Assembly (NCBI GenBank): GCA_025463785.1
Contig: JAODBD010000009.1
Span: forward strand, 62,001-126,000
Direction: 5' to 3'
DNA length: 64,000 bases
Source of the DNA: Glaciihabitans sp.
Lineage (GTDB): Bacteria > Actinomycetota > Actinomycetes > Actinomycetales > Microbacteriaceae
Below, one piece after another: positions 34,802 to 45,724 of the stretch (positions are counted from its first letter, which is position 1; the number at the start of each line of letters is the position of its first letter). The notes below the pieces were generated by a model. That model ran no database searches. It had not been told where the DNA came from and saw only the letters and a list, made by a program, of their open reading frames with translations. Position numbers and translations under genes: made by a program.

Positions 34802-35767
34802 GTGACGCAATTGACGTCTCCGTCACCGTCGCTCCCCCGTAGCGTATGGAACTGGTTCCCGCGGTCTGTTACCAGGCCGGTTCGCGTCCTCGCCTGGCTT
34901 TCCCTCATCCTGCAGGTCGTCCTCATCGGAACGGGTGGCGCGGTGCGCCTCACCGCATCGGGGCTTGGCTGCCCGACCTGGCCCACGTGCACAGCCGGCT
35001 CGCTCGTGAACACGCCCCAGTTGGGCATTCACGGAGTGATCGAGTTCAGCAATCGCATGCTGACCGTCGTGCTCTCGATTGTCGTGATCCTCGTGTTTCT
35101 GAGCGTGCTCCGGATGCGAAAGTCTCGACGGGACCTGTTCTGGCTCACGCTGGCGCAGGGTCTCTCAATCCCGTTCCAGGCCGTCCTCGGCGGTATCACC
35201 GTGCTGAGCCACCTGAACCCGTATGTGGTCGGATTGCACTTTGTTGTGTCGGTGGTGCTCGTGGCGCTGACCACGACGCTGGTCTTCCGCGCGCAGTTCG
35301 GGCCGCGAGGCGCCTCCCGGGCAGTCCCGGCGTGGTTCGCGACAGGCGTGTGGATCACTGCGGTGTTCGTCGCGATTACCGTGGTGTTCGGTATCCTCAC
35401 CACAGGATCCGGACCGCACGCGGGTGACAATTCGAACGCGAAGGCGTTGGCTCCGCGAAACGGCCTCGACCCCGTGACCATCCAGCACGTCCACAGCATC
35501 CCGGCGTACATCACCTTTGGGCTTACCGTGCTGCTTGTCATCGCAGCGTGGCTGTTCGCAGACAGGGTAGGCAAATCGCGAAGACTCCGGCTGTTCGTTG
35601 CGCTGCTTTTGCTGGTCGAGATCGCTCAGATCATAGTTGGCATCACGCAGGCGGACGAGGGCCTGCCAGTCGTGCTGGTAAACATCCACCTCGTGCTGGC
35701 TGGCCTGTTGGTGGCGGCCATGACCGCGGTGGTCCTGAGTCTGCGAACGGCAAAGTCGAACGCCTGA
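34802..35767 (+). CDS. ctaA: Heme A synthase (COX15/CtaA)
   Basis: A 321-residue protein with about eight membrane helices that oxidises the heme O methyl group to give heme A for the aa3 oxidase. The cysteine-containing loop TASGLGCPTWPTC and conserved heme-ligand histidines (IEFSNRML before helix 2, LHFVVSVV, QHVHSIPAY, VNIHLVLAG) are visible. The start is GTG at 34802, 10 bases after AAAGG. It converges on ctaB, the preceding step in the pathway, with 5 bases between the stops. Confidence 0.95.
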   Translation: MTQLTSPSPSLPRSVWNWFPRSVTRPVRVLAWLSLILQVVLIGTGGAVRLTASGLGCPTWPTCTAGSLVNTPQLGIHGVIEFSNRMLTVVLSIVVILVFLSVLRMRKSRRDLFWLTLAQGLSIPFQAVLGGITVLSHLNPYVVGLHFVVSVVLVALTTTLVFRAQFGPRGASRAVPAWFATGVWITAVFVAITVVFGILTTGSGPHAGDNSNAKALAPRNGLDPVTIQHVHSIPAYITFGLTVLLVIAAWLFADRVGKSRRLRLFVALLLLVEIAQIIVGITQADEGLPVVLVNIHLVLAGLLVAAMTAVVLSLRTAKSNA

Positions 35768-35772
35768 ACAGG

Positions 35773-36726
35773 CTATACGTGCAGCGCGAAGTGAAGGATC
35801 GGGTCCACTCCGACAGCTACGAAGATCAGCGTCAGATAGGTGATCGAGCTGTGGAAGACCCGCATCGGCTTGACGTCACCGTGGCGAATGGCGCTCCCAT
35901 AGAGCCGGTGCGACTCATAGATGAACCAGCCGCCGGAGGCAAGGGCGACGGCCGTATAGAGGATGCCCATGTGTGCAATCGGGATCAGCAGCAGCGAACA
36001 GACGACGGTCGCCCACGCGTAAAGGATCACCTGTAGACCGACCACCGTGCGCCCGCGCACGACCGCGAGCATCGGAATGTGAACCGACTGATAGTCGGCG
36101 CGATACTTCATCGAGAGCGGCCAGTAATGCGGCGGTGTCCACAGGAACACGATCCCGAACAGGATGAGCGGCGCCCAGCTGATCGATCCCGTGACTCCCG
36201 CCCAGCCGATCAGCACCGGCATGCACCCTGCCGCCCCGCCCCAGACGATGTTCTGCGGAGTGCGGCGCTTCAGGAGCAGTGTGTAGACGAAGACATAGTA
36301 GAGAATCGCAAACAATGAGAGCGCCGCCGCGACCCAGTTGATAAGCAGACCGAGCCAGGCGATGGATGCGATCCCGGTGATCCAGGCAAACACAAGGGCT
36401 TCGCGATCGCTCAGCTCCCCCGTCACGAGCGGGCGCTTCTGCGTGCGCGCCATCACGCGGTCGATATCGCGATCGACGTAACAGTTGAAGGCGTTCGCGG
36501 AGCCGGCACTGAGCGTGCCACCCACGAGCGTTCCGAGCACAAGCCAGAGGTTGGGAATGGGGGTTAACACACCGGGCAGCGAACTCTGCGCGAGGATCAT
36601 GACGGGAGCGGTAGTGATCAGTAACAGTTCGATGACGCGCGGCTTCGTGAGGGCAACGAACGCCTTGCTCTTGCGGAACAAGCCGATTCGGCCACGCGTT
36701 GCGGCCGTGTCTACGGCAAGATTCAT
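35773..36726 (-). CDS. ctaB: Protoheme IX farnesyltransferase (heme O synthase)
   Basis: A 317-residue UbiA-family prenyltransferase that adds a farnesyl group to heme B, giving heme O, the CtaA substrate. The Asp-rich motif [19 protein letters not shown] is the prenyl-diphosphate site; [13 protein letters not shown] carries the second. About nine membrane helices are visible. ATG at 36726 has GAGGAG upstream. The gene is divergent from tkt across 271 bases. Confidence 0.95.
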   Translation of the reverse strand: MNLAVDTAATRGRIGLFRKSKAFVALTKPRVIELLLITTAPVMILAQSSLPGVLTPIPNLWLVLGTLVGGTLSAGSANAFNCYVDRDIDRVMARTQKRPLVTGELSDREALVFAWITGIASIAWLGLLINWVAAALSLFAILYYVFVYTLLLKRRTPQNIVWGGAAGCMPVLIGWAGVTGSISWAPLILFGIVFLWTPPHYWPLSMKYRADYQSVHIPMLAVVRGRTVVGLQVILYAWATVVCSLLLIPIAHMGILYTAVALASGGWFIYESHRLYGSAIRHGDVKPMRVFHSSITYLTLIFVAVGVDPILHFALHV

Positions 36727-36825
36727 GGCTCCTCGATCGCTCCCTATCGCGCTTCGATCCTAAGCGATCCCGCAGCGCGCAGCGCACGTCAAGGTGGGGC
36801 ACAGGCAAGGCTGTTCAGCGTTCTC

Positions 36826-36831
36826 TATACT
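36826..36831 (+). promoter_or_regulatory. Candidate tkt-operon -10 box and long leader
   Basis: TATACT matches TATAAT at 5 of 6 positions. If it is used, transcription starts near 36838 and gives a leader of about 160 nt before the tkt ATG at 36998. The leader contains a small imperfect hairpin (GGTACCAC with GTGGCACC) and a CCGG stem. I recognise no riboswitch class in it. Confidence 0.45.
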
Positions 36832-36997
36832 TGTCTGTGCTTGCCAATCGCGGCCAGCCATTCGAGATGCCCGCCTCCCCCCAAGCAGGCGATGGTCGTG
36901 CCGCGATAGTGCCGATGATGTCAGGGCAGGTACCACCCCGTGTGGCACCGGCTTCTCTGCCGGGCTACCGAAGCATCGAGAAGGGTCATCACTTTCA

Positions 36998-39109
36998 ATG
37001 TCAGCTTTCCAGTGGGATCCGATTGACTCCAAGGCAGTCGACACCGTCCGCGTTCTCGCGGCAGACGCGGTTGAGAAGGTGGGAAACGGACACCCTGGCA
37101 CTGCCATGAGTCTCGCCCCAGCGGCATACCTGCTCTTCCAACGTGTGATGCGCCGCGACCCTAGCGACAGCGCGTGGATCGGTCGCGACCGTTTCATCCT
37201 GTCCGTCGGTCACTCGTCACTCACGCAGTACATCCAGTTCTACCTGGGCGGCTACGGGCTCGAGCTGGCCGACCTCGAGGCCCTTCGCACCTGGGGTTCA
37301 AAAACACCTGGGCACCCCGAGTACGGCCACACCGACGGTATCGAGATCACAACGGGTCCGCTTGGCCAGGGTTTCGCATCCGCTGTCGGCTTCGCGTACG
37401 CGTCTCGTTTCGAGCGCGGGCTGTTCGATCCGGATGCCGCGCCGGGTACCAGCCCGTTCGACCACTTTGTGTACGTCATCGCCGGCGATGGCGACATGGA
37501 AGAGGGCGTCACGAATGAGGCGGCTTCGCTCGCCGGTCACCAGGAACTCGGCAACCTCGTCGTCATCTACGACTCGAACCAGATCTCAATCGAGGACGAC
37601 ACGAACATCGCTTTCACTGAGGATGTCCACGCTCGCTACCTCGCACTCGGCTGGGACGTCCAGGTCGTCGACTGGAAGAAGACCGGCGAATACATCGAAG
37701 ATGTCGCCGAATTGAACGATGCAATCACCGCGGCTAAGGGCGTCACAGATAAGCCGTCGATGATCATCCTGAAGACCATCATTGGCTGGCCGTCTCCGCA
37801 CAAGCAGAACAGCGGCAAGATCCACGGATCGGCCCTCGGCGCCGACGAGGTGGCCGCCCTCAAACGCGTCATGGGCTTCGACCCCGACAAAAGCTTCGAT
37901 GTCGACCCTGCCGTACTTGCGCACACTCGCAACGCAGTCGAACGAGGCAAGGCTCAGCATGCCGAGTGGAACACCGAGTTCGACGCTTGGGCGGCGGCCA
38001 ACCCGGAGCGCAAGAAGCTGCTCGATCGGGTTCTCTCGGGCGAACTACCCAACGGCGTCGAGGCGGCGCTCCCGGTCTTCGAACCGGGCAAGGATGTTTC
38101 CACCCGCGCGGCATCCGGCAAGGTCATCAACGCGATCGCACCCCTCATGCCGGAGTTGTGGGGCGGCTCAGCAGACCTGGCCGAGTCCAACCTCACTACG
38201 ATCGAGGGCGGCGGCTCGTTCGTTCCCGAGAAGTGGTCGACACACGAGTGGGCCGGAAACCCCTACGGCCGTGTCCTGCACTTCGGGATTCGCGAGCACG
38301 CCATGGGCGCGATCCTCAACGGCATCGTCCTTCATGGCAATACGCGACCGTTTGGCGGCACCTTCCTGATTTTCAGTGACTACATGCGACCGGCCGTGCG
38401 ACTCGCCGCACTAATGAAGGCACCGACCATCTACGTCTGGACCCACGACTCGGTCGCGCTCGGTGAAGACGGCCCGACGCACCAGCCGGTCGAGCAGTTG
38501 ACGGCACTCCGCGCCATCCCGGGCCTCGATATCGTGCGCCCAGCGGATGCCAACGAAACGGCCTGGGCCTGGAAAACCATCCTCGAACGCCGCAGCGGGC
38601 CGGCAGGCCTGGCGCTCAGCCGTCAGAACCTCCCGGTGTTCGCGCGCGGCGACGGTGATGCCAGCGGCGACACGTTCGCATCGGCGAGGAACGTCGCCAA
38701 GGGCGCGTACGTCCTCGCGGAGGCCGCGGGCGGAATCCCCGACGTCATCTTCATCGCGACAGGCTCTGAGGTGCAAATCGGCATCGACGCGCGCGCGGTT
38801 CTTGCGAGGGACGGCATCAACGCTCGCGTCGTCTCCGTTCCCAGCGTCGAGTGGTTCGAGGAGCAGGATGCCGCGTATCGCGACTCGGTTCTGCCGAGTG
38901 ACGTCAAAGCGCGGGTATCCATAGAAGCAGGCATTGCGCTCGGCTGGCGTGGTTACGTCGGCGACGCAGGCCGGAGCGTCTCGATCGAGCATTTCGGCGC
39001 CTCCGCCGACTACAAGACGCTCTATCAGAAGTTTGGCATCACCACGGAAGCCGCCGTCGCGGCAGCTCACGAATCGATCGCTGCGGCGAAGAACACTGCG
39101 CAGAACTAA
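36998..39109 (+). CDS. tkt: Transketolase
   Basis: A 703-residue thiamine-diphosphate enzyme of the non-oxidative pentose phosphate pathway. The cofactor motif is [13 protein letters not shown] (about residue 168). The pyrimidine-binding domain holds [13 protein letters not shown] and [22 protein letters not shown], the latter with catalytic-site histidines. The ATG at 36998 begins the conserved [11 protein letters not shown]-terminus; AAGGG lies 12 bases upstream. It is first in the tkt-tal-pgi-zwf-opcA-pgl block. Confidence 0.97.
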   Translation: MSAFQWDPIDSKAVDTVRVLAADAVEKVGNGHPGTAMSLAPAAYLLFQRVMRRDPSDSAWIGRDRFILSVGHSSLTQYIQFYLGGYGLELADLEALRTWGSKTPGHPEYGHTDGIEITTGPLGQGFASAVGFAYASRFERGLFDPDAAPGTSPFDHFVYVIAGDGDMEEGVTNEAASLAGHQELGNLVVIYDSNQISIEDDTNIAFTEDVHARYLALGWDVQVVDWKKTGEYIEDVAELNDAITAAKGVTDKPSMIILKTIIGWPSPHKQNSGKIHGSALGADEVAALKRVMGFDPDKSFDVDPAVLAHTRNAVERGKAQHAEWNTEFDAWAAANPERKKLLDRVLSGELPNGVEAALPVFEPGKDVSTRAASGKVINAIAPLMPELWGGSADLAESNLTTIEGGGSFVPEKWSTHEWAGNPYGRVLHFGIREHAMGAILNGIVLHGNTRPFGGTFLIFSDYMRPAVRLAALMKAPTIYVWTHDSVALGEDGPTHQPVEQLTALRAIPGLDIVRPADANETAWAWKTILERRSGPAGLALSRQNLPVFARGDGDASGDTFASARNVAKGAYVLAEAAGGIPDVIFIATGSEVQIGIDARAVLARDGINARVVSVPSVEWFEEQDAAYRDSVLPSDVKARVSIEAGIALGWRGYVGDAGRSVSIEHFGASADYKTLYQKFGITTEAAVAAAHESIAAAKNTAQN

Positions 39110-39134
39110 GAAAAGAAGAGAAGCAGAAATCACA

Positions 39135-40250
39135 ATGACAGACACAACGTCCCCCACTGCAGAGCTTTCGGCTCTCGGCGTCAGCATCTGGCTCGACGAC
39201 CTCTCCCGTGAGCGAATCAATTCCGGTGGACTGCAGAAGCTCATCGACGAGCGCAATGTCGTCGGGGTCACGACCAACCCGACGATCTTCGCCGCGGCCC
39301 TCGCCAAGGGCGAGGCCTACGACGCCCAGGTCGCGGAGCTCGCCAAGAGCGGTACCAGCGTCACGGATGCTGTCTTCGAGATCACCACCGACGATGTTGC
39401 TCACGCGAGCGAGATCTTCGCTCCTGTCTATGCGACATCCGGCGGCAAGGATGGCCGAGTCTCAATCGAGGTCGAGCCCGGGCTCGCACATGACGCTGCC
39501 GGGACGACCGCAGAAGCCAGGCGTCTCTGGGCCAAGGTCAATCACCCGAACGCCATGATCAAGATCCCTGCGACCATCGAGGGGCTCGAGGCGATCACAG
39601 AGACCATCGCGGTCGGCATCAGCGTGAACGTGACTCTCATCTTCAGCCTCGAGCGACACCGCCAGGTCATCAACGCGTACCTGTCAGGTCTCGAGAAGGC
39701 CAAGGCGGCGGGCATCGATCTGGCGACCATCCATTCCGTTGCCTCGTTCTTCGTCTCGCGTGTCGACACCGAGGTGAACAACAGGCTCGACGCTATCGGC
39801 ACAGCAGAGGCGAAGGCGCTGAAGAGCAAGGCTGGCGTCGCAAACGCCCAGCTCGCCTACCAGGTGTTCGAGCAAGCATTCGACAGCGAGCGAGCCAGGG
39901 TTCTCCTCGATGCCGGGGCCAATAAGCAACGCCCACTGTGGGCATCCACCGGTGTCAAGGATCCGACCCTCCCGGACACGCTGTACGTTACGCAGCTCGC
40001 GGTGAAAGATGTCGTGAACACGATGCCGGAGAAGACGCTCGAAGCAACATTCGATCACGGCGTCATCGAAGGCGACCAGGTTACCGGCAGTTACGCCGCA
40101 GCCAACAAGGTGCTCGATGAGCTGGCAGAACAGGGCATCTCGTATGACGAAGTGACTCAACTCCTCGAAAAGGAGGGCGTCGAGAAGTTCGTCGTCTCCT
40201 GGAACGAACTTCTCGACACCGTTTCGGCAGCGCTGGAGGCCGCAAAATGA
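39135..40250 (+). CDS. tal: Transaldolase
   Basis: A 371-residue transaldolase, exchanging dihydroxyacetone units between sugar phosphates. The Schiff-base lysine lies in [15 protein letters not shown] (about residue 142). The N-terminus [17 protein letters not shown] and [13 protein letters not shown] are typical of the long actinobacterial form. ATG at 39135, 25 bases after tkt, with AGAAGAGAAG upstream. Its stop overlaps pgi as ATGA. Confidence 0.96.
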   Translation: MTDTTSPTAELSALGVSIWLDDLSRERINSGGLQKLIDERNVVGVTTNPTIFAAALAKGEAYDAQVAELAKSGTSVTDAVFEITTDDVAHASEIFAPVYATSGGKDGRVSIEVEPGLAHDAAGTTAEARRLWAKVNHPNAMIKIPATIEGLEAITETIAVGISVNVTLIFSLERHRQVINAYLSGLEKAKAAGIDLATIHSVASFFVSRVDTEVNNRLDAIGTAEAKALKSKAGVANAQLAYQVFEQAFDSERARVLLDAGANKQRPLWASTGVKDPTLPDTLYVTQLAVKDVVNTMPEKTLEATFDHGVIEGDQVTGSYAAANKVLDELAEQGISYDEVTQLLEKEGVEKFVVSWNELLDTVSAALEAAK

Positions 40251-41845
40251 GCGTCAGGATCGTAGCAAAAGGTGCGGCGCTCGACGCCGTCAACCGCCTT
40301 GTCCCCCAGCTGGTCAAAGATCTGGTTGCGAGTCGCATTTCCAACCTGGACGAGTCACTGTGGGGTCCGGATGCCGAGGCTGAAGCGCTGATCCGCCTCG
40401 GCTGGACCGAGTCAGTCGCGATTTCACGCCCGCTCATCCCTGAGATCATCGCCCTCCGCAACGAGCTCCACAAAGACGGTGTTAACCACATCGTCCTGGG
40501 CGGAATGGGCGGCTCATCCCTCGCTCCTGAGGTCATCACTCGTACCTACGGAGTTGAACTCACCGTTCTCGATTCAACCGAACCCGGACAGGTGCTGGCC
40601 GCACTCACCGATCGTCTCGAGACGACCGCCGTCGTGATCTCCTCGAAGTCGGGCAGTACGGTCGAGACCGATAGCCAGAAACGTGTCTACGAGAAGGCGT
40701 TCCGGGATGCCGGGATCGACCCGACCAAGCGCATCGTGGTCGTCACCGACCCCGGCTCGCCACTCGACAAGTCTGCTCGTGCGGACGGATACCGTGTCTT
40801 CAACGCCGACCCGAACGTTGGCGGTCGTTACTCAGCGCTCACCGCGTTTGGCCTCGTGCCGTCCGGTCTCGCCGGCGTCGACCTCGAAGCACTCCTCGAA
40901 GAGGCCGAAGTCGAGCAACTCGAGCTTTCACTCGATATCGCAACGAACCCGGGTCTCATCCTCGGTGCAGCGATCGCGGGAACCGACCCGCTGAGGGACA
41001 AGCTCGCTATCGTCGCAGACGGCACCCACATAGTGGGCTTCGCCGACTGGGCTGAGCAGCTCATCGCTGAGTCAACAGGGAAGCTCGGCAGGGGCATCCT
41101 GCCGGTGGTCATTGGGCTGTCCGCACCAGAACTCACCGAGAACCTGCACGACGTGCAGATCATTCGTCTCGTCGGGAGCGCAGCAGACCAACGTCACGTC
41201 GCCGATGGTGAGATCGAAATCACCGGATCGCTCGGCGGGCAACTCATCACCTGGGAATACGCTGTCGCAGTCGCCGGCCGCATTCTCGGAATCAATCCGT
41301 TCGACCAGCCCGACGTCGAGTCGGCAAAGATTGCCACCCGAGCGCTGCTGGACTCGACCCCAGCCCCGACTGAGGCCGCATTCGTTCAGGATTCCGTCGA
41401 GGTCCGCGCCACAGGCAGCTTCCTCGGGGATGCCAAAGACCTGAATTCGGCCGTTGACGCGCTCCTCGCTCAGCTGGGCGACGACGGTTACGTCGCGATC
41501 CAGGCGTATGTCGACCGCGTTGCTCACCCACAGCTCGCCGAATTGCGCGACGTGCTCGCGGCGCGAGCCAAACGACCCGTGACTTTCGGCTGGGGTCCGC
41601 GATTCCTTCACTCGACCGGCCAGTTCCACAAAGGCGGCCCCGCGGTGGGCGTCTTCCTGCAAATCACCCAGATCGCTGCGAAAGACCTTGCAATCCCGGA
41701 TCGTCCTTTTACGTTCGGCCAGCTCATCCAGTACCAGGCCGCCGGAGACGCGAGCGTGCTCGCTGACCACGGCCGCCCGGTGCTGACGTTGACGCTCACC
41801 GATCCGGCATCGGGTGTTGCCGTCGTCGCTGGCGCGCTGCGCTAG
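40247..41845 (+). CDS. pgi: Glucose-6-phosphate isomerase
   Basis: A 532-residue sugar isomerase interconverting glucose-6-phosphate and fructose-6-phosphate. The sugar-phosphate loops are [13 protein letters not shown] and [17 protein letters not shown]. This is the divergent actinobacterial form often found inside the tal-zwf cluster. The ATG at 40247 overlaps the transaldolase stop by 4 bases. zwf follows after 29 bases. Confidence 0.94.
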   Translation: MSVRIVAKGAALDAVNRLVPQLVKDLVASRISNLDESLWGPDAEAEALIRLGWTESVAISRPLIPEIIALRNELHKDGVNHIVLGGMGGSSLAPEVITRTYGVELTVLDSTEPGQVLAALTDRLETTAVVISSKSGSTVETDSQKRVYEKAFRDAGIDPTKRIVVVTDPGSPLDKSARADGYRVFNADPNVGGRYSALTAFGLVPSGLAGVDLEALLEEAEVEQLELSLDIATNPGLILGAAIAGTDPLRDKLAIVADGTHIVGFADWAEQLIAESTGKLGRGILPVVIGLSAPELTENLHDVQIIRLVGSAADQRHVADGEIEITGSLGGQLITWEYAVAVAGRILGINPFDQPDVESAKIATRALLDSTPAPTEAAFVQDSVEVRATGSFLGDAKDLNSAVDALLAQLGDDGYVAIQAYVDRVAHPQLAELRDVLAARAKRPVTFGWGPRFLHSTGQFHKGGPAVGVFLQITQIAAKDLAIPDRPFTFGQLIQYQAAGDASVLADHGRPVLTLTLTDPASGVAVVAGALR

Positions 41846-41874
41846 CCGCCGATCACGAGCTAGTCAGGAGCACC

Positions 41875-43416
41875 ATGTCCCCCGTGGAGATCACTCCCAC
41901 ATTCAATCCGCTTCGATTGCCATCCGATCGGCGTCTCAATCGCATCGCCGGGCCCAGCGCGCTCATCATCTTCGGAGTCACGGGTGACCTCGCACGCAAG
42001 AAGCTGATGCCGGCCGTGTATGACCTTGCGAATCGCGGTCTGTTGCCGCCGGGGTTCGCGCTCGTCGGATTTGCTCGACGTGACTGGGCCGACCAGGACT
42101 TCGCGAAGGTCGTCCACGACGCCGTCGCGCAGTATGCCCGCACCCCCTTTGATGAGGATGTCTGGAAGCAGCTGGCCGAGGGCATCCGGTTCGTGCAGGG
42201 CGAGTTCGATGACGACAGTGCGTTCCTCGAACTCAAGCGCACCCTGGATGAGCTCGACACGACTCGTGGCACCATGGGTAACCACGCCTTCTATCTGTCT
42301 ATCCCGCCGAAGTCCTTCCCGCAGGTTACCGAGCAGTTGCGTCACTCGGGCCTCGCCGATCAGGTCGGCGGCGAGTGGCGTCGGGTAGTCATTGAGAAGC
42401 CGTTCGGAAGCGACCTGAAGACCGCGCGCGAACTCAACGCTGTCGTCGAATCGGTGTTTCCACCAGACAGTGTGTTCCGTATTGACCACTATCTCGGTAA
42501 GGAGACGGTGCAGAACATTCTGGCGCTGCGCTTCGCCAACGAGATGTACGAACCGATCTGGAATGCCAACTATGTCGACCACGTGCAGATCACAATGGCC
42601 GAGGACATCGGCGTCGGCGGTCGTGCCGGCTACTACGACGGGATCGGCGCCGCGCGCGACGTCATCCAGAATCACCTCCTGCAGCTCCTCGCGCTGACAG
42701 CGATGGAGGAGCCGGTGTCGTTCGATGCCGCCGACCTCCGCGCTGAGAAGGAGAAGGTCCTTTCAGCCGTTCGACTGCCCAAGGATCTCGGTACCGCAAC
42801 CGCCCGCGGACAGTACGCGAGTGGCTGGCAGGGCGGTGAAAAGGTCATCGGCTTCCTCGAAGAAGACGGGATGGACCCCAAGTCGCTTACCGAAACCTTT
42901 GCAGCCATCAAGCTGGAGGTCGGCACCCGTCGCTGGGCGGGCGTTCCGTTCTACCTGCGCGCAGGCAAGCGACTTGGCCGTCGCGTCACGGAGATCGCCG
43001 TCGTATTCAAGCGTGCGCCCCAATACCTGTTCGCGGAGAGCCAGACCGGCGTGCTCGGCCAAAATGCTCTGGTCATCCGTGTGCAACCGGACGAGGGCGT
43101 CACGCTCCGCTTCGGTTCCAAGGTGCCGGGCGCCGGCATGCAGGTACGCGACGTGACGATGGACTTCGGATACGGTCACGCGTTCACCGAGGCCAGCCCC
43201 GAGGCTTATGAGCGCCTCATCCTCGACGTCCTCCTCGGGGACCCGCCCCTGTTTCCCCGACACCAGGAGGTGGAACTGAGCTGGAAGATCCTCGATCCGA
43301 TCGAAGAATTCTGGGCAACCCAGGGTCAGCCCGAGCAGTATCGGCCGGGAACCTGGGGGCCGGCATCGGCCGATGAGCTCCTGACGCGTGACGGCCGCGC
43401 GTGGCGACGCCCATGA
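41875..43416 (+). CDS. zwf: Glucose-6-phosphate 1-dehydrogenase
   Basis: A 513-residue NADP-dependent enzyme that opens the oxidative pentose phosphate pathway. The dinucleotide motif GVTGDLARKKL is near residue 32. The catalytic signature RIDHYLGKE holds the active-site His and Lys (about residue 200). ATG at 41875 is supported by AGGAG eight bases upstream. It works with OpcA, whose gene is next. Confidence 0.97.
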   Translation: MSPVEITPTFNPLRLPSDRRLNRIAGPSALIIFGVTGDLARKKLMPAVYDLANRGLLPPGFALVGFARRDWADQDFAKVVHDAVAQYARTPFDEDVWKQLAEGIRFVQGEFDDDSAFLELKRTLDELDTTRGTMGNHAFYLSIPPKSFPQVTEQLRHSGLADQVGGEWRRVVIEKPFGSDLKTARELNAVVESVFPPDSVFRIDHYLGKETVQNILALRFANEMYEPIWNANYVDHVQITMAEDIGVGGRAGYYDGIGAARDVIQNHLLQLLALTAMEEPVSFDAADLRAEKEKVLSAVRLPKDLGTATARGQYASGWQGGEKVIGFLEEDGMDPKSLTETFAAIKLEVGTRRWAGVPFYLRAGKRLGRRVTEIAVVFKRAPQYLFAESQTGVLGQNALVIRVQPDEGVTLRFGSKVPGAGMQVRDVTMDFGYGHAFTEASPEAYERLILDVLLGDPPLFPRHQEVELSWKILDPIEEFWATQGQPEQYRPGTWGPASADELLTRDGRAWRRP

Positions 43417-43453
43417 GCGCAACGTCCCTCAACAATTCATCCTGGAGACGACC

Positions 43454-44446
43454 ATGATTGTCGACCTGCCCAAAACGACGACGAGCCAGATCTCGAAGGC
43501 GCTCGTCAAGATCCGCGAGGAGGGCGGTGCCGTAGCGCTCGGTCGGGTGCTCACGCTGATCATTTCTACGCGGCTCGGCGAAGAGGAAGAAGCCATCGAG
43601 GCGGCAAACGATGCCTCCCGCGAGCACCCAATGCGCGTGATCGTGGTGTCGACCAGCGGCGATGAGAATAATCACGATGACACGCGGCTCGACGCGCAGA
43701 TCCGCGTCGGTGGGGATGCCGGCGCGAGCGAAGTCATCGTCGTGCGCGCTTACGGTGACACCGCGAGCGATAAGGAAGGGCTCGTTACGGGCCTGCTACT
43801 GCCGGATGCTCCCGTGGTCGTCTGGTGGCCAGGCGACGGACCGAAGAACGCGTCACAGTCCGCTCTCGGTCGAATTGCCCAGCGCCGGATTACGGATGCC
43901 GCGGCCGTATCAAACCCGCTCGTCGCATTGCAGCACCTCGCGCGTACCTACGCTCCCGGCGACACCGACTTCGCCTGGACGAGACTCACACTCTGGCGCG
44001 CTCAGCTTGCAGCGGTGCTCGACCAGCCTCCCTACGAAACCATCACGGCCGTTGAGGTTCACGGTGCAGCAGACTCGCCCTCCACCGTTCTCCTTGCCGC
44101 CTGGCTCCAGGAACAGCTACAAGTGCCGGTCGAGCTGCAAATGACGAGCCCGTCGACAGGGTCGAGCGGGATTCAGGGCGTGCGCCTGCACCGCGCATCC
44201 GGTGTGATCGAACTTGAGCGCAGCATCCCGAATATTGCGACGCTCAAACAGCCCAACCAGCCGACACACGATATTTCGCTGCCTCGTCGCAGCCTGCGTG
44301 ACTGCCTGGCCGAGGAACTGCGTCGCCTCGATCCCGATTTCCTGTTTGGCGAGGTTATCCAACATGGCGTTGCCCAGTTGGAGAAGTACGGTACGGGAAG
44401 CGGCGGCACCCCACTGAAGGCAGCCCACAGGGGCGCGACAAAATGA
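43454..44446 (+). CDS. opcA: OpcA, G6PDH assembly protein
   Basis: A 330-residue OpcA protein that in actinobacteria and cyanobacteria is needed for active glucose-6-phosphate dehydrogenase. The start MIVDLPKTTTSQISKALVKIREEGG and the LLLPDAPVVVWWPGD segment are typical. ATG at 43454 follows GGAG by 8 bases. Its stop overlaps pgl as ATGA. No catalytic motif is expected. Confidence 0.94.
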   Translation: MIVDLPKTTTSQISKALVKIREEGGAVALGRVLTLIISTRLGEEEEAIEAANDASREHPMRVIVVSTSGDENNHDDTRLDAQIRVGGDAGASEVIVVRAYGDTASDKEGLVTGLLLPDAPVVVWWPGDGPKNASQSALGRIAQRRITDAAAVSNPLVALQHLARTYAPGDTDFAWTRLTLWRAQLAAVLDQPPYETITAVEVHGAADSPSTVLLAAWLQEQLQVPVELQMTSPSTGSSGIQGVRLHRASGVIELERSIPNIATLKQPNQPTHDISLPRRSLRDCLAEELRRLDPDFLFGEVIQHGVAQLEKYGTGSGGTPLKAAHRGATK

Positions 44447-45234
44447 CAGCGGACAGGCAGGTCCTGGTTCATCCTGATAAGGCGTCACTCGCCGCCAGTA
44501 TCGCGGCGCGGTTTCTGACCAAGCTCGTCGACATCATTGACCAACGCGGCGAAGCCACCGTGGTGCTGACCGGTGGGACCATGGGGTTTGCGACACTTCA
44601 GGCCGTAAACAATTCGGACGCACGCGACAGCGTGGACTGGTCGCGTGTGAATTTCTGGTGGGGCGACGAGCGCTGGCTGCCTGCCGGCGATCCGGATCGC
44701 AACGAGACGCAGTCGCGTGAGGCGCTGCTCGATCACATTGCGCTCGACCAACAGCGCGTTCACCCGTTCGCGGCATCCGAGGCCGGGCTCGAACTCGATG
44801 ATGCCGCCACAGCATATGCGGCCGAGCTGCTGGAGAATGCCGCAGAGGGCTCCGAGCTGCCCCGTTTCGACATTACGTTCCTGGGCGTCGGCCCCGATGG
44901 GCACATCGCCTCCCTCTTTCCGGATCGCGGCGGCATCAAGGAGGAAGCCAAGACCGTGATCGCGGTGCGTAACTCCCCCAAGCCGCCGCCGGAGCGACTG
45001 AGCTTCACGCTCCCGGTGATCAATTCATCCGAGCGAATTTGGCTTGTGCTGGCGGGCGCAGATAAGGCGTCGGCTCTCGGTCTCACGCTGGCAGACGCAA
45101 GCGTATTCGAGGTGCCAGCCGCGGGCGTGCGCGGTCGCCGCCGCACACTGTTCTTTGTCGATCAGGATGCCGCTGCCGAAGTCCCCGAGAACCTCACGAC
45201 CCCGGGGCTATTCTGGACAGGCGACGACGCGTAG
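44443..45234 (+). CDS. pgl: 6-phosphogluconolactonase (DevB type)
   Basis: A 263-residue lactonase, second step of the oxidative pentose phosphate pathway. Motifs are VLTGGTMG, WWGDERWLPAGDPDRN (active-site loop) and LGVGPDGHIASLFP with the catalytic His. It is last in the six-gene block and overlaps opcA by 4 bases. 6-phosphogluconate dehydrogenase is not in the window. A degenerate tandem repeat follows the stop. Confidence 0.95.
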   Translation: MTADRQVLVHPDKASLAASIAARFLTKLVDIIDQRGEATVVLTGGTMGFATLQAVNNSDARDSVDWSRVNFWWGDERWLPAGDPDRNETQSREALLDHIALDQQRVHPFAASEAGLELDDAATAYAAELLENAAEGSELPRFDITFLGVGPDGHIASLFPDRGGIKEEAKTVIAVRNSPKPPPERLSFTLPVINSSERIWLVLAGADKASALGLTLADASVFEVPAAGVRGRRRTLFFVDQDAAAEVPENLTTPGLFWTGDDA

Positions 45235-45237
45235 TCA

Positions 45238-45320
45238 CTGAATGCCAGGTCATCGAATGCGGTCGCTGAATGACCGCTCGCTGGGTGCCCGGCCATTGAA
45301 TGCCAGGCACTGATTGTGCA
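45238..45320. repeat. Degenerate 13-15-bp tandem repeat
   Basis: Six copies of a CTGAATG-like core start at 45238, 45253, 45266, 45281, 45296 and 45310, spaced 13-15 bases. The flanking CCAGG and GGTC elements are partly conserved. The array fills nearly all the gap between the convergent pgl and rbpA genes. Its role is unknown; it might be decayed terminator or repeat sequence. Confidence 0.6.
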
Positions 45321-45328
45321 GCGTTGTG

Positions 45329-45691
45329 TTAGCTCGTCACCTTGCCGCGGCGGGCGCGAAGCTGCTCAAGCGCCTCTTCCAGGAGCTCAGCGGCTTCCTT
45401 TTCGGTGCGACGTTCTTTTACATACGCCAGGTGTGTCTTGTACGGCTCGAGCTTGGCAACCGACGGTGGGTTGTCTTTGTCGCGGCCGGCAGGTAGGCCG
45501 GTCGACGGGGAATCGATGGTGTCAGGAATCTCGTCGTCCGGCAGGTTTGCCGCGAAGTTGCGAACCGTTTCGTTGCCCAGTTCATCCCAGTAGGAGACCT
45601 GGATGCGATCGGCGTGGAAGCCGCGATCCTGCTCGCCCATGGGGCCAGCGCCGACGCGCGAACCACGAATTGCGCTACCGCCAGAAGCCAC
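45329..45691 (-). CDS. rbpA: RNA polymerase-binding protein RbpA
   Basis: A 120-residue actinobacterial transcription factor that binds RNA polymerase and the primary sigma factor. The N-terminus MASGGSAIRGSRVGAGPMGE and the sigma-interacting helix near the C-terminus (RRTEKEAAELLEEALEQLRARR) are characteristic. The structural zinc cysteines found in some homologues are absent here. Together with WhiA and OpcA it fixes the phylum as Actinomycetota. It is downstream of secG on the same strand. Confidence 0.95.
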   Translation of the reverse strand: MASGGSAIRGSRVGAGPMGEQDRGFHADRIQVSYWDELGNETVRNFAANLPDDEIPDTIDSPSTGLPAGRDKDNPPSVAKLEPYKTHLAYVKERRTEKEAAELLEEALEQLRARRGKVTS

Positions 45692-45724
45692 GATGTTCTC
45701 TTCTCGTCAAAGGAAATGAAGTAA

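Noticed and set aside
36794-36997. Extension of transketolase upstream to 36794
   Set aside because: The extra residues match no transketolase and would start ahead of the TATACT box; ATG 36998 begins the family N-terminus.
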